Assembly (NCBI RefSeq): GCF_041687215.1
Contig: NZ_JAWLCI010000005.1
Span: 65,699 to 129,698 of the forward strand
Source: Mariniphaga sp041687215
GTDB taxonomy: Bacteria > Bacteroidota > Bacteroidia > Bacteroidales > Prolixibacteraceae
DNA length: 64,000 bases
Direction: 5' to 3'
In this document: positions 8,153 to 16,698 of the stretch, piece by piece
Position numbering within the stretch: position 1 is the first letter of the stretch
Layout of the letters: the number at the start of each line of letters is the position of its first letter
The notes under the pieces: generated by a model
Told to the model about the DNA's origin: nothing
Databases searched by the model: none
What the model saw: only the letters and a program-made list of their open reading frames with translations
Position numbers and translations under genes: made by a program

Positions 8153-8444
8153 AAATTAATTTTTTGGAAGAATCAATTGATTTTTTTAGAAATGGATTTT
8201 TAATTGCCTTTTTTTCAAGCAAATCAACCTTTCTGTTTAAAACACTTTCCAAAGCGAATTTAAAATCAAAATAGTTATCGGCATAACCGAAGACATCCAT
8301 ATCGTCAAAATCAACTATCAAATCGATATCACTGTCGTTTTTGAAGCGTTCCGTTAAAACTGAACCAAACACATAAAGTTCAGAAACATTGTACTTAGCG
8401 CACAATTCATTAATTTTTTCGATATTTTTCTCAATAATATCCAT
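8121..8444 (-). CDS. mntA: MntA-like minimal nucleotidyltransferase antitoxin
   Basis: The 107-residue protein shows the minimal nucleotidyltransferase motif GSX10DXD, here GSVLTERFKNDSDID (residues about 26-40), followed by a third acidic position in RKVDLLEKK. In studied MntA/HepT systems the antitoxin adenylylates the toxin's tyrosine. It starts 38 bp after proA and overlaps hepT by 32 nt, so both are probably co-transcribed with the proline and arginine genes. Confidence 0.85.
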   Translation of the reverse strand: MDIIEKNIEKINELCAKYNVSELYVFGSVLTERFKNDSDIDLIVDFDDMDVFGYADNYFDFKFALESVLNRKVDLLEKKAIKNPFLKKSIDSSKKLIYGQRDKNLVV

Positions 8445-8482
8445 TTCGAATGCTAATAAACAAATATACGATTTCTAACCGA

Positions 8483-9733
8483 CTATTTCGGCCTCACCTG
8501 GCCATTACCTTCGATAATCCATTTGTAGCTGGTAAGTTCTTCCAACGCCATGGGGCCTCGTGCATGCAGCTTTTGGGTACTTATTCCTATTTCGGCCCCG
8601 AGCCCAAACTGCGCCCCGTCGGTAAATGCCGTGGAAACGTTGGAGTAAACCGAAGAAGCATCGACCAGTTTTCGGAAAGTTTCAATCCGCTGCTGGTTTT
8701 CAGAAATAATAGCTTCGCTGTGTTTTGAACTATTTTTGTTAATTTGCTCAAGCGCCTCATCAAACGATTCCACTGTTTTAACAGCCATTTTCAGCGAAAG
8801 AAATTCCGTGCCGAACGACTCTTCGGTAGCCGGCAACAACAAATTTTCCGGGTAGTTTCCTTTCAGTTTTTCGTATGCTTTTTCGTCGGCGTAAATGACT
8901 ACGTCCGCTTCGGAAAGAAGTTGACCAAATGCCGGGAGTTCGTCCAGGCGGCTTTGATGAATGACAAGGCAATCCAATGCATTGCAAACCGAAGGACGGC
9001 GGGTTTTTGCATTGAAAATAATTTCGCGGCCTTTTTCGGCATCGCCGAATTCATCGAAATAGGTGTGGCAAATGCCGGCTCCGGTTTCAATTACCGGAAT
9101 GGTGGCATTTTCTCGCACAAAGTTAATAAGCCCCTGACTTCCGCGTGGAATAATCAAATCGATGTACCCGTGTGCACGCAGCATTTCATGGGTTTCCTCG
9201 CGACCGGCAGGCAGCAGCGCCACCGTGTTTTCGTCGAGGTTATTATTTTTAAGTACTTTCTGAATAATGGAAACAATGGCGGTGTTGGAATAAATGGCAT
9301 CGCTGCCGCCTTTTAACACGCAGGCATTTCCCGATTTCAGACAAAGCGAAAAAACATCGAAAGTCACATTGGGGCGGGCTTCGTAAATGATGCCGATAAC
9401 TCCGAACGGAACCGTTACTTTTTTAATTTTCAGTCCGTTGGGACGGACAGAATTTTTTATTACTTTACCCACCGGACTTTCCAATCCGGCCACATTCCGG
9501 ATATCTGAAGCAATTCCCTCAATGCGTTCTTTGGTGAGTTTCAGCCGGTCGAACTTTGGGTCTTCCGGATTCATCCGGTCCAAATCCTTTTGGTTTTCGG
9601 ACAGGATAAAATCCGTATTTATTTCTGCCTCATCGGCCAATTCAAGCAAAACCTTTTTTACTGATTCATTTTCCACCAGATTCAGTTTTCGTGAAGCAAC
9701 CAAAACCTGTTGCAGTTGTTTTTCAATTTTCAT
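8483..9733 (-). CDS. proA: Glutamate-5-semialdehyde dehydrogenase (gamma-glutamyl phosphate reductase)
   Basis: ProA reduces gamma-glutamyl phosphate to glutamate semialdehyde in proline synthesis. The catalytic cysteine is Cys250 in RRPSVCNALDC, and the NADP-binding and substrate segments (GVIGIIYEARPNVTFD, LKGGSDA) are intact. The frame is open further upstream to 9871, but the start MKIEKQLQQVL at 9733 gives the family-typical 416 residues and sits directly after the proB stop. It forms the proC-proB-proA block. Confidence 0.96.
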   Translation of the reverse strand: MKIEKQLQQVLVASRKLNLVENESVKKVLLELADEAEINTDFILSENQKDLDRMNPEDPKFDRLKLTKERIEGIASDIRNVAGLESPVGKVIKNSVRPNGLKIKKVTVPFGVIGIIYEARPNVTFDVFSLCLKSGNACVLKGGSDAIYSNTAIVSIIQKVLKNNNLDENTVALLPAGREETHEMLRAHGYIDLIIPRGSQGLINFVRENATIPVIETGAGICHTYFDEFGDAEKGREIIFNAKTRRPSVCNALDCLVIHQSRLDELPAFGQLLSEADVVIYADEKAYEKLKGNYPENLLLPATEESFGTEFLSLKMAVKTVESFDEALEQINKNSSKHSEAIISENQQRIETFRKLVDASSVYSNVSTAFTDGAQFGLGAEIGISTQKLHARGPMALEELTSYKWIIEGNGQVRPK

Positions 9734-9734
9734 G

Positions 9735-10832
9735 CTAACCGTTTGTTGTTTTTTCCATGTACAAATAATCGTAGTGCACCAGCGCTTTTTGTTTTTCCGA
9801 CTGTTTTTCAACTTCCACTTTATCGGAGCCATACTGCGCTTTTCCCAATCCGATGGTATTTCCCGATTCATCCACGATTCGAATCAGGTCGCCTTTCTTG
9901 AACTCATTTTCAATGGTGACAATTCCAACCGGCAAAAGGCTCACAGCTTTTTCCGATTTTAAGGCAGCCGCAGCGCCTTTGTTCACCACCACCCTGCCTT
10001 TTGTAAATCCATCGGAATAGGCAATCCATTTTTTCACGCCGCTGGCAGGTTTTGGTACCGGTTCAAACCAGGTGTGGGCAACTTCTTTTTCCGAAAGGAT
10101 ATCAACCAGGATATTTTCCTTAATACCGTTTGCCAGGTGCACACTGATGCCGTCGCTGGCGAGCTTTTTGGCAATCCGGAACTTGGTGAGCATTCCACCG
10201 CGCCCAAATTCCGAATGGTTACCCGAAATGGCATTTTCGGGTTCGCCATCATTTATCCCCACTTTTCGAATAAGCTCAGCGTTTTCATTTTCGGGATGTG
10301 CAGTGTAAACGCCGTCCACATTGCTTAAAATAATCAACGCTTCCGAATTTACCATGGAAGCAATCAACCCCGAAAGTTCGTCGTTGTCAGTAAACATCAG
10401 CTCGGTAACCGAAATGGTATCGTTTTCATTTACAATGGGAATGACTTTGTTTTCAAGCAACGTAGTCATGCAGTTTTTCATGTTCAGGTAGTGGCCGCGG
10501 CTCGAAAAATTCTCTTTGGTGGTTAAAACTTGGGCACAGGTAAGGCCGTGTTCATTAAAAAAATCGGAGTAGCGGCTGATGAGTTTTACCTGGCCCAATG
10601 CAGCCCAAAGCTGGCGTTTGGAAACGGCATCAGTTTTACGTGATGGTTCGAGCACTGCCCGTCCGGCAGCCACAGCACCCGAAGAAACCAAAACCACCTC
10701 CATACCTTTTTTACGCAGGAAAGCAATCTGGTCAACCAGGTGGGCAATGCGAGAAACATTTAATGTTCCATCGGCTTTTGCCAGCACGTTGCTGCCCACT
10801 TTTACCGTTATTTTATGGTACCTGAACTGCAC
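9735..10832 (-). CDS. proB: Glutamate 5-kinase with PUA domain
   Basis: ProB phosphorylates glutamate, the first and normally proline-inhibited step of proline synthesis. The amino-acid kinase domain is seen in ITVKVGSNVL, VLVSSGAVAAGR, VNENDTISV and ILSNVDGVY. The C-terminal PUA domain (about residues 275-355) includes KGRVVVNKGAAAAL. The length of 365 aa is standard. The stop is one base from the proA start, and proC ends 2 bp upstream. Confidence 0.96.
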   Translation of the reverse strand: MQFRYHKITVKVGSNVLAKADGTLNVSRIAHLVDQIAFLRKKGMEVVLVSSGAVAAGRAVLEPSRKTDAVSKRQLWAALGQVKLISRYSDFFNEHGLTCAQVLTTKENFSSRGHYLNMKNCMTTLLENKVIPIVNENDTISVTELMFTDNDELSGLIASMVNSEALIILSNVDGVYTAHPENENAELIRKVGINDGEPENAISGNHSEFGRGGMLTKFRIAKKLASDGISVHLANGIKENILVDILSEKEVAHTWFEPVPKPASGVKKWIAYSDGFTKGRVVVNKGAAAALKSEKAVSLLPVGIVTIENEFKKGDLIRIVDESGNTIGLGKAQYGSDKVEVEKQSEKQKALVHYDYLYMEKTTNG

Positions 10833-10834
10833 AA

Positions 10835-11641
10835 TTATTTCCTCAAATCCTTTTCAATTTTTTTGTACGAAGCCAAAACACCCTGAATCAACGACGAACT
10901 GAATCCCTTGTGTTCCATCTCATTCAAACCGGTGATGGTTACGCCACGCGGCGTGGTTACTTTATCGATTTCCCGTTCTGGATGGTGCCCGGTTTGTAAA
11001 ATAAGTTCGGTAGCACCTTTTACGGTTTGGGCAGTAATGAACTGCGCCATTTCGGCACCAAAACCAATTTCAATGCCACCCTGCATGGCTGCCCGGATGT
11101 AACGCAAAGCGTAAGCAATTCCGCATGACGATAAAACCGTGGCAGCGGCCATCAGTTCTTCCGGAATTTCAACTGTTTTTCCGAGTTTGTCGAATAACTC
11201 AATTACATAATCGCGATGGTCAGCGGTATTGCCATTGGCCGAAATGCAGGTCAGCGACTCCTGTAAGGCAATAGCGGTATTGGGCATTACCCTGAAAATG
11301 GGAATGTCTTTTCCAGCCATTTTTCCCAACTCTTCAATTCCAACTCCGGCAACAATAGAAATCAGAATTTTTTGCGGATTTAATGCCGGTTTAATTTCTT
11401 CCAACACCTGCTCGATGTGGTAAGGCTTTACTGCCGTAATTAGTACATCAGCCTGCTGAGCAGTTGCAAGGTTGTCTTCGGAAGCATGCACGCCTTTTGC
11501 CTTCATTTCTTCCAAAACACTCTCCTTTCGGTCGGAAACAAAAATATCGGCAGCATCAACAAATCCTGATTTCAGCAGCCCCACCACAATGGCGCCGCCC
11601 ATGTTGCCAACTCCAATAATTCCTATTTTCTTTTTTTCCAT
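10835..11641 (-). CDS. proC: Pyrroline-5-carboxylate reductase
   Basis: ProC catalyses the last step of proline synthesis with NAD(P)H. The Rossmann start IGIIGVGNMGGAIVVGLL, the FRVMPNTAIAL segment and the C-terminal TPRGVTITGLNEME substrate region are all family hallmarks. ATG at 11641 is preferred over an upstream in-frame TTG (11647), giving 268 aa. It follows argD closely, linking the arginine and proline genes; its product enzyme shares the glutamate-semialdehyde branch point with ArgD. Confidence 0.95.
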   Translation of the reverse strand: MEKKKIGIIGVGNMGGAIVVGLLKSGFVDAADIFVSDRKESVLEEMKAKGVHASEDNLATAQQADVLITAVKPYHIEQVLEEIKPALNPQKILISIVAGVGIEELGKMAGKDIPIFRVMPNTAIALQESLTCISANGNTADHRDYVIELFDKLGKTVEIPEELMAAATVLSSCGIAYALRYIRAAMQGGIEIGFGAEMAQFITAQTVKGATELILQTGHHPEREIDKVTTPRGVTITGLNEMEHKGFSSSLIQGVLASYKKIEKDLRK

Positions 11642-11652
11642 ATTCAATTCGT

Positions 11653-12801
11653 TTATTTTATCAAAGATGCAGAAACTTCGGCAAAGGCTTTTGCAAATGC
11701 CTTTAAAAAAATGTCAGCTTCGACTTTTTTCAAACTCAAAGGTGGCAGCAACCGAATCATATTCTGCCCGGAAACACCGGTGAAAATTTTGTGCTCGAAC
11801 AGCAGTTTTTTTCTGAGTTCCGAAACCGGATAGGGGAACTCCAGTCCTATCATCAACCCTTTACCACGAATTTGTATTTCACTGCTTATTCCAGCCAGTT
11901 TTCCCATGAGGTAATTCCCTGTCTCTTCTGCATTTTGAATGAGTTTTTCATTTTCAAGCACATCTAAAACGGCAATTCCGGCGGCACAGGCCAAATGGTT
12001 TCCGCCAAATGTGGTGCCCAGCATTCCCGGCCAGGGTTTAATTTCTGGGTGAATGAGGACCCCGCCAATGGGAAAACCGTTTCCCATTCCTTTGGCAACC
12101 GTTATGATGTCTGGTTTTACGTTGGTATATTGGTGGGCAAAAAACTTTCCGCTGCGCCCGCACCCCGACTGGATTTCATCCAAAATCAGCAGGCTGCCGT
12201 ATTTTTCCGTTAGTTTTTTCAGACCTTCCAAAAAATGCGGGTCAGGGATATTAATTCCGCCAATTCCCTGAATACCTTCGATGATAATCGCCGCAACTTG
12301 TTCGGATTTCAGTTTGGCTTCGGTTGCTTGTAAATCGTTAAATGTCAGAATTACTGCATTTTCGGTTTCATTCACCGGAGCTATTATTTTCGGATTGTCG
12401 GTTAATGCCACGGCTGCCGATGTGCGCCCGTGAAACGCTTTTTTATAACTGATGAATTTTTTTCTTCCGGTAACAAACGAAGCCAGTTTAATGGCATTTT
12501 CGTTGGCCTCGGCACCCGAATTGCAAAGGAAAAGCTGGTAATCATCGTAACCGGAAAGTTTCCCCAGCTTGTCAGCTAACTCCTGCTGCAACGGATTTTG
12601 TATGGAATTGCTGTAAAAACCTATTTTTTTGAGTTGTTCCGAAATAAGCGAAACATAGTGCGGGTGGCTGTGTCCGATGGAAATAACGGCATGGCCTCCG
12701 TACAAATCGAGGTATTTGTTGCCTTCTGAATCCGATACATAACAGCCCTCAGCTTTAACGGGAGTTATATTGAAAAGCGGATATACGTCAAAAAGTTTCA
12801 T
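11653..12801 (-). CDS. argD: Acylornithine (acetyl/succinylornithine) aminotransferase
   Basis: This class III PLP aminotransferase forms N-acylornithine. The PLP lysine is Lys227 in DIITVAKGMGNG, with the LDEIQSGCGR aspartate motif upstream and NSGAEANENA for cofactor binding. The frame is open to 12867, but MKLFDVYPLF at 12801 matches the usual family start and gives 382 aa. With a succinyl-type ArgF' nearby, the physiological substrate is probably the succinylated form. Confidence 0.94.
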   Translation of the reverse strand: MKLFDVYPLFNITPVKAEGCYVSDSEGNKYLDLYGGHAVISIGHSHPHYVSLISEQLKKIGFYSNSIQNPLQQELADKLGKLSGYDDYQLFLCNSGAEANENAIKLASFVTGRKKFISYKKAFHGRTSAAVALTDNPKIIAPVNETENAVILTFNDLQATEAKLKSEQVAAIIIEGIQGIGGINIPDPHFLEGLKKLTEKYGSLLILDEIQSGCGRSGKFFAHQYTNVKPDIITVAKGMGNGFPIGGVLIHPEIKPWPGMLGTTFGGNHLACAAGIAVLDVLENEKLIQNAEETGNYLMGKLAGISSEIQIRGKGLMIGLEFPYPVSELRKKLLFEHKIFTGVSGQNMIRLLPPLSLKKVEADIFLKAFAKAFAEVSASLIK

Positions 12802-12938
12802 GTTTTTAAGAAGTTGGAAGACGGAAGGCCGAAGTCGGAAGTTTAAACTTAAATCCGGCAAATCCAATCTTCATCCATATTTTATTTTAAAATCATCGTC
12901 ACAACAAAATAAATCTGTGTATCTGTGGCTATTTATTC

Positions 12939-13919
12939 TTAAAATGCCATCGGTTTTAAATTCAAACCGGTTGTTTCATCCAGTCCAAACATCAGGTTCA
13001 TATTTTGTATCGCCTGTCCCGAAGCGCCTTTTATGAGGTTGTCGGTCAGACTGATTATCACCAGTTTATATTTATGCTTTTCGAGATAAAGAACAGCTTT
13101 ATTCGTGTTTACCACCTGTTTCAGCGACGGATTTTTTTCTGCCAAAACCACAAACGGATGGTCGTTGTAAAAGTTTCGGTATAATTCATTTGCGCTTTGA
13201 AGTGATCCTTCAAATTTGGTGTAAGCCGAAACAAAAATTCCGCGGGTGTGATTTCCGCGGATGGGAACAAAATTGAATCCTTCGGAAAAACCTTGTTGCA
13301 ACTGACTAAGACTCTGCAAAATCTCTCCTTCGTGCTGGTGTTCAAAAATTTTATAGGCCGAAAGGTTGTTGTTCCGCCAGCTAAAATGCGAAGTTTCGGT
13401 AGGTTTTTGGCCGGCGCCAGTGGAGCCGGTGATAGCTTGAACATGCACTTCGTCAACCAGCAGGTTTGCAGCAGCGAGCGGCAGCAAAGCCAGTTGAATT
13501 CCCGTGGCAAAACAGCCCGGATTAGCAATTTTCAAAGCTTTTTTTATTGCTTCGCGATTCAATTCCGGCAGGCCGTAAACAAAGTCGTTTCCTTCCCGTT
13601 TGAGTCTGAAGTCGTGGCTTAAATCAATCACTTTCAAATTTTCCGGAAGTTCTTTCTTTTCCATGAATTCTTTGGATTTTCCATGACCCATGCAAAGGAA
13701 AATCACATCCACTTCATTTAAAGGAAGCGCATCGGTAAATCGCAAATCGGTATCGCCCAGCAAATCAAGGTGCACATCGGAAACCAGGTTGCCGGCATTG
13801 CTCGAGCTTTGCACAAAAACAATTTCTGACTGCGGATGGTAAAGTAAAATCCGCACCAACTCTCCTGCCGTGTATCCTGCTCCTCCTATGATTCCAGTTT
13901 TTATTATTCGTTTTTCCAT
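12939..13919 (-). CDS. argC: N-acyl-gamma-glutamyl-phosphate reductase
   Basis: ArgC reduces acylglutamyl phosphate to the semialdehyde. The Rossmann start GIIGGAGYTAGELVRILL and the catalytic cysteine Cys136 in ANPGCFATG are present, as is the GSTGAGQKPTETSHF region. The length of 326 aa is on the short side of normal, as in other Bacteroidota. Spacers of about 100-140 bp separate it from argD and argG, both containing short repetitive AT- or purine-rich sequence and no gene. Confidence 0.95.
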   Translation of the reverse strand: MEKRIIKTGIIGGAGYTAGELVRILLYHPQSEIVFVQSSSNAGNLVSDVHLDLLGDTDLRFTDALPLNEVDVIFLCMGHGKSKEFMEKKELPENLKVIDLSHDFRLKREGNDFVYGLPELNREAIKKALKIANPGCFATGIQLALLPLAAANLLVDEVHVQAITGSTGAGQKPTETSHFSWRNNNLSAYKIFEHQHEGEILQSLSQLQQGFSEGFNFVPIRGNHTRGIFVSAYTKFEGSLQSANELYRNFYNDHPFVVLAEKNPSLKQVVNTNKAVLYLEKHKYKLVIISLTDNLIKGASGQAIQNMNLMFGLDETTGLNLKPMAF

Positions 13920-14022
13920 ATTTATTGCAAAAGAACGATTAACGATTGCAGAATGATGATTAACGATCGCAGATTGCAGATTTCCAAAATCGTTATTCGT
14001 TAATTGATATTCATCATTCGCT

Positions 14023-15216
14023 CTATATCTTCTTGTTCACCTTGTGGTAAATTTTTAGCGAGTTGCCCAGAATTTTCGTAAATCCTTTCACATCGTCGGC
14101 TGTCCAGGCTTTCACCGTTTCGCCGTATTCTCCAAAACCGGATTTCATCAGGTCGTGTTCCGATTCAATTCCCTGCAATTCAAAACGATATGGCATCAGT
14201 TTTACAAATACTTTTCCAGTTACATTTTCCTGAGTGGTTTCTAAAAACGTTTCAATGTTGCGCATCACCGGTTCGTGGTACATGGCTTCGTGCAAAAACA
14301 TGCCGTACCAGTTGGCCAGTTGCTCTTTCCAGTAGGCCTGCCATTTTGTGAGGGTATGTTTTTCAAGCAGGTGGTGCGCTTTGATTATGATGAGCGGAGC
14401 CGCCGCTTCAAATCCCACCCGGCCTTTAATGCCAATAATGGTGTCGCCCACATGGATGTCGCGGCCAATGGCATATTTCGAAGCAATTTCTTCCAAAGCC
14501 TGAATGGTAGCCGGACCGCTGGCAAACGACTTCCCGTCAATGGTTTTCAGTTCGCCTTTTTCAAAGCCCAGTTCAATGGTTTTTTCTGCTTTAGCCTCCA
14601 ATTGACTTGGATAAGCTTCGTTTGGCAATCCTTTGTCGGAAGTCAGTGTTTCCTTGCCGCCAACGCTGGTTCCCCAAATTCCCTGGTTAATGGAATACTG
14701 CATTTTTTCGAAATCGTCTTCCACGCCGTGTTTTTTCAGAAAATCGATTTCCTGCTGGCGGCTAAGGCTCAAATCGCGAATGGGCGTAATGATTTCAATT
14801 TCGGGAGCTAAAACCTGAAACGTAAGGTCGAACCGCACCTGGTCGTTTCCGGCGCCGGTGCTGCCGTGAGCAATGTACCCGGCCCCAATTTTTTTGGCAT
14901 ATTCAATGCTGGCAATCGCCTGGAAAACGCGTTCAGAACTTACAGAAATGGGATAGGTGTTATTCCGCAAAACATTGCCGTAAACCATGTAACGAATGCA
15001 CTTTTCGTAGTATTCTTCGGTTACGTCAAGTGTAACATGTTCCTTTGCTCCAAGTTGGTATGCTTTTTCTTCTATCTTTTTTAACTCAGCTTCAGAAAAT
15101 CCGCCCGTATTTGCAATGGCGGTATAAACTTCAAATCCTTTTTCTTCCTTTAAATACTTCACACAGAAGGAGGTGTCGAGCCCCCCGCTGAATGCCAAAA
15201 CCAATTTTTTTCCCAT
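14023..15216 (-). CDS. argG: Argininosuccinate synthase
   Basis: ArgG condenses citrulline and aspartate using ATP. The N-type ATP pyrophosphatase P-loop AFSGGLDTS is at residues 8-16, and the GSTGAGNDQVRF and SINQGIWGTSVGG segments follow. ATG at 15216 gives 397 aa; the 14 codons open upstream are not family-like. With a succinyl-type pathway a deacylase (not seen here) must act on N-succinylcitrulline before this step. No argH is in the window. Confidence 0.95.
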   Translation of the reverse strand: MGKKLVLAFSGGLDTSFCVKYLKEEKGFEVYTAIANTGGFSEAELKKIEEKAYQLGAKEHVTLDVTEEYYEKCIRYMVYGNVLRNNTYPISVSSERVFQAIASIEYAKKIGAGYIAHGSTGAGNDQVRFDLTFQVLAPEIEIITPIRDLSLSRQQEIDFLKKHGVEDDFEKMQYSINQGIWGTSVGGKETLTSDKGLPNEAYPSQLEAKAEKTIELGFEKGELKTIDGKSFASGPATIQALEEIASKYAIGRDIHVGDTIIGIKGRVGFEAAAPLIIIKAHHLLEKHTLTKWQAYWKEQLANWYGMFLHEAMYHEPVMRNIETFLETTQENVTGKVFVKLMPYRFELQGIESEHDLMKSGFGEYGETVKAWTADDVKGFTKILGNSLKIYHKVNKKI

Positions 15217-15305
15217 AGCGATTTTTTTAAAAAGAGTGACAGCAGTGCCCAAATCCAATTTAAAAACTATTCATTTAGGGTGATTACCCTGCTATACTGT
15301 TTAAT

Positions 15306-15998
15306 TTAATACAACGGCGCGCCGTCACTCTTCAGGTTTCTCTTTTTTTTTATGAATTCCAGTTTTTGACTGCCGAAACTGTTTTTTGGTTTCAGCTTTT
15401 TTACAACATCCATCAAACTTCTTTTTCTGATTCCATTTTCTTTTTTAGGTACTTTTTCCCAGGCCGGATCGTATAACATTCCGGTACAGAGACACTTTGT
15501 GCGCTCCATTCGTTCCAGAATATCGTAGTTAACACAACTCTTGCATCCGTTCCAAAATTGCACATCATCCGTCAGTTCCGAAAAAGTTACCGGTTTGTAC
15601 CCCAGTTCATGGTTAATTTTCATTACAGCCAAACCGGTTGTTAATCCAAAAATTTTGGCATCCGGATATTGTTGACGGGAAAGTTGAAATGCCTTCCGTT
15701 TAATTTCTTTTGCAAGCCCGTAACCGCGGTATTCTGGAACTACAATTAACCCCGAGTTGGCTACGAAACCTTTGTTGCCCCAGGTTTCAATGTAACAGAA
15801 ACCGGCAAAAGCTTCACCGTCGAGAGCAATAATCGCCTTGCCTTCCTCAATTTTGGAAGCCAGATATTCGTAGGTTCTTCTGGCAATACCGGTACCACGC
15901 TGTTTTGAAGCAACATCAATGGCATCGTTTATTTCATCCACATATTTTAAGTGCTCTTTCCCAGCCACTAAAACTTTTATATTTTTCAACTCCTTCAT
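15306..15998 (-). CDS. GNAT-family acyltransferase, probable N-succinyl/acetylglutamate synthase of the arginine operon
   Basis: The N-terminal 150 residues form a GNAT fold, with the acyl-CoA motif VVPEYRGYGLAKEIKRKAF. The C-terminal part has a Cys4 pattern (CKSC, then KCLC ten residues later) that could bind a metal. It lies between argR and argG, 2 bp from argR, where classical NAGS/ArgJ is absent. A Bacteroides thetaiotaomicron gene of this type and position was, to my knowledge, proposed from mutant-fitness data as the missing N-acylglutamate synthase. The operon position supports that role; the acyl donor is inferred as succinyl-CoA. Confidence 0.7.
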   Translation of the reverse strand: MKELKNIKVLVAGKEHLKYVDEINDAIDVASKQRGTGIARRTYEYLASKIEEGKAIIALDGEAFAGFCYIETWGNKGFVANSGLIVVPEYRGYGLAKEIKRKAFQLSRQQYPDAKIFGLTTGLAVMKINHELGYKPVTFSELTDDVQFWNGCKSCVNYDILERMERTKCLCTGMLYDPAWEKVPKKENGIRKRSLMDVVKKLKPKNSFGSQKLEFIKKKRNLKSDGAPLY

Positions 15999-16000
15999 TT

Positions 16001-16480
16001 CTAAAATTTGTTTTTCAATTTAGGGATTATTGAAACCAGGGCGTTAATTAAATCATTGTTTGTTGTGCCTTCACGCCTGATAATCAATATAGTGTCGTCA
16101 CCGGCAATTGTTCCCAATATTTCCCATTGCCTTGAACTGTCAATAACAGCCGCAATTGTACTCGCATAGCCCGGCAGTGTTTTCATTACGGCCAGGTTTC
16201 CCGAAAATTCAAGACCTTTAAAACCTTCGGCTAAAAAATTGTCTTTCGACCTGGCAGGTTTTACTTCTTGCTGGCCATCATCCGGAATTATATAAATGTA
16301 TCCGTTCAACGGATGAGGTACTTTGGCCACCTGCAAAAACTTCAAATCGCGCGAAAGGGTAGCCTGAGTTAAATCAAACCCTTTTACTTTTAGTGCAGCC
16401 AATAATTCTTCCTGGCTATGCACATTTTCTTTTGCAATTATCCGTCGTATTTCAAGTTGCCGCTGTACCCGGTTTTTCAT
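16001..16480 (-). CDS. argR: Arginine repressor
   Basis: The 159-residue regulator has the N-terminal winged helix with LTQATLSRDLKFL, in which the SR pair contacts DNA. Its C-terminal hexamerisation and arginine-binding domain has GTIAGDDTILII, the GDD arginine-binding motif. It is the first gene of the leftward arginine cluster. Two ARG-box-like sites overlap its own promoter (16483-16517), so the operon is expected to be repressed when arginine is plentiful. Confidence 0.95.
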   Translation of the reverse strand: MKNRVQRQLEIRRIIAKENVHSQEELLAALKVKGFDLTQATLSRDLKFLQVAKVPHPLNGYIYIIPDDGQQEVKPARSKDNFLAEGFKGLEFSGNLAVMKTLPGYASTIAAVIDSSRQWEILGTIAGDDTILIIRREGTTNNDLINALVSIIPKLKNKF

Positions 16481-16482
16481 CC

Positions 16483-16517
16483 TGAATAATTATACATTTT
16501 GGTTGCAAAATTATACA
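16483..16517. promoter_or_regulatory. Tandem ARG boxes overlapping the argR promoter
   Basis: TGAATAATTATACA (16483-16496) and TGCAAAATTATACA (16504-16517) match the ArgR core TGAATnnnnATTCA with few mismatches. They start 21 bp apart, the spacing of classic paired 18-bp ARG boxes with a 3-bp gap. On the minus strand an exact -7 box TAATTTTG (16506-16513) lies inside the second site, with a TTG about 18 bp further upstream. ArgR bound here would block argR operon transcription. Confidence 0.7.
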
Positions 16518-16556
16518 TTTTTTTATCAATACAAGTTTTTTTATAAGAAATATTAC

Positions 16557-16564
16557 TATTTTTG
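16557..16564 (+). promoter_or_regulatory. Candidate -7 element (TATTTTTG) for carAB
   Basis: An exact TAnnTTTG match on the plus strand lies about 135 bp before carA. It would start transcription near 16571 and give a long leader containing the hairpin at 16642-16682. No clear -33 TTG is visible at the expected distance. Confidence 0.45.
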
Positions 16565-16641
16565 TCCCGGTTTTTACAAAAACTTTTTAATTAAAAGTTC
16601 ATGGGGAATAAAACAGGCACAATACAAATAGTAATTCAAAG

Positions 16642-16682
16642 AAATGCGTTTGAACCAATTGCGGGGCAGGCGCATTTTTTTT
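16642..16682 (+). terminator. Terminator-like hairpin in the carA leader (possible attenuator)
   Basis: AAATGCG (16642-16648) pairs with CGCATTT (16671-16677) around a 22-base loop and runs directly into eight T residues (16675-16682). It ends only 16 bp before the carA ATG, so it is inside the carAB transcription unit rather than after a gene. That position suggests conditional termination. Confidence 0.5.
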
Positions 16683-16698
16683 AACAGATAAATTGAAC

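Noticed and set aside
8483..9871. Longer proA with start at 9871
   Set aside because: The extra 46 codons lie inside proB and are not family-like; ATG at 9733 gives the standard length.
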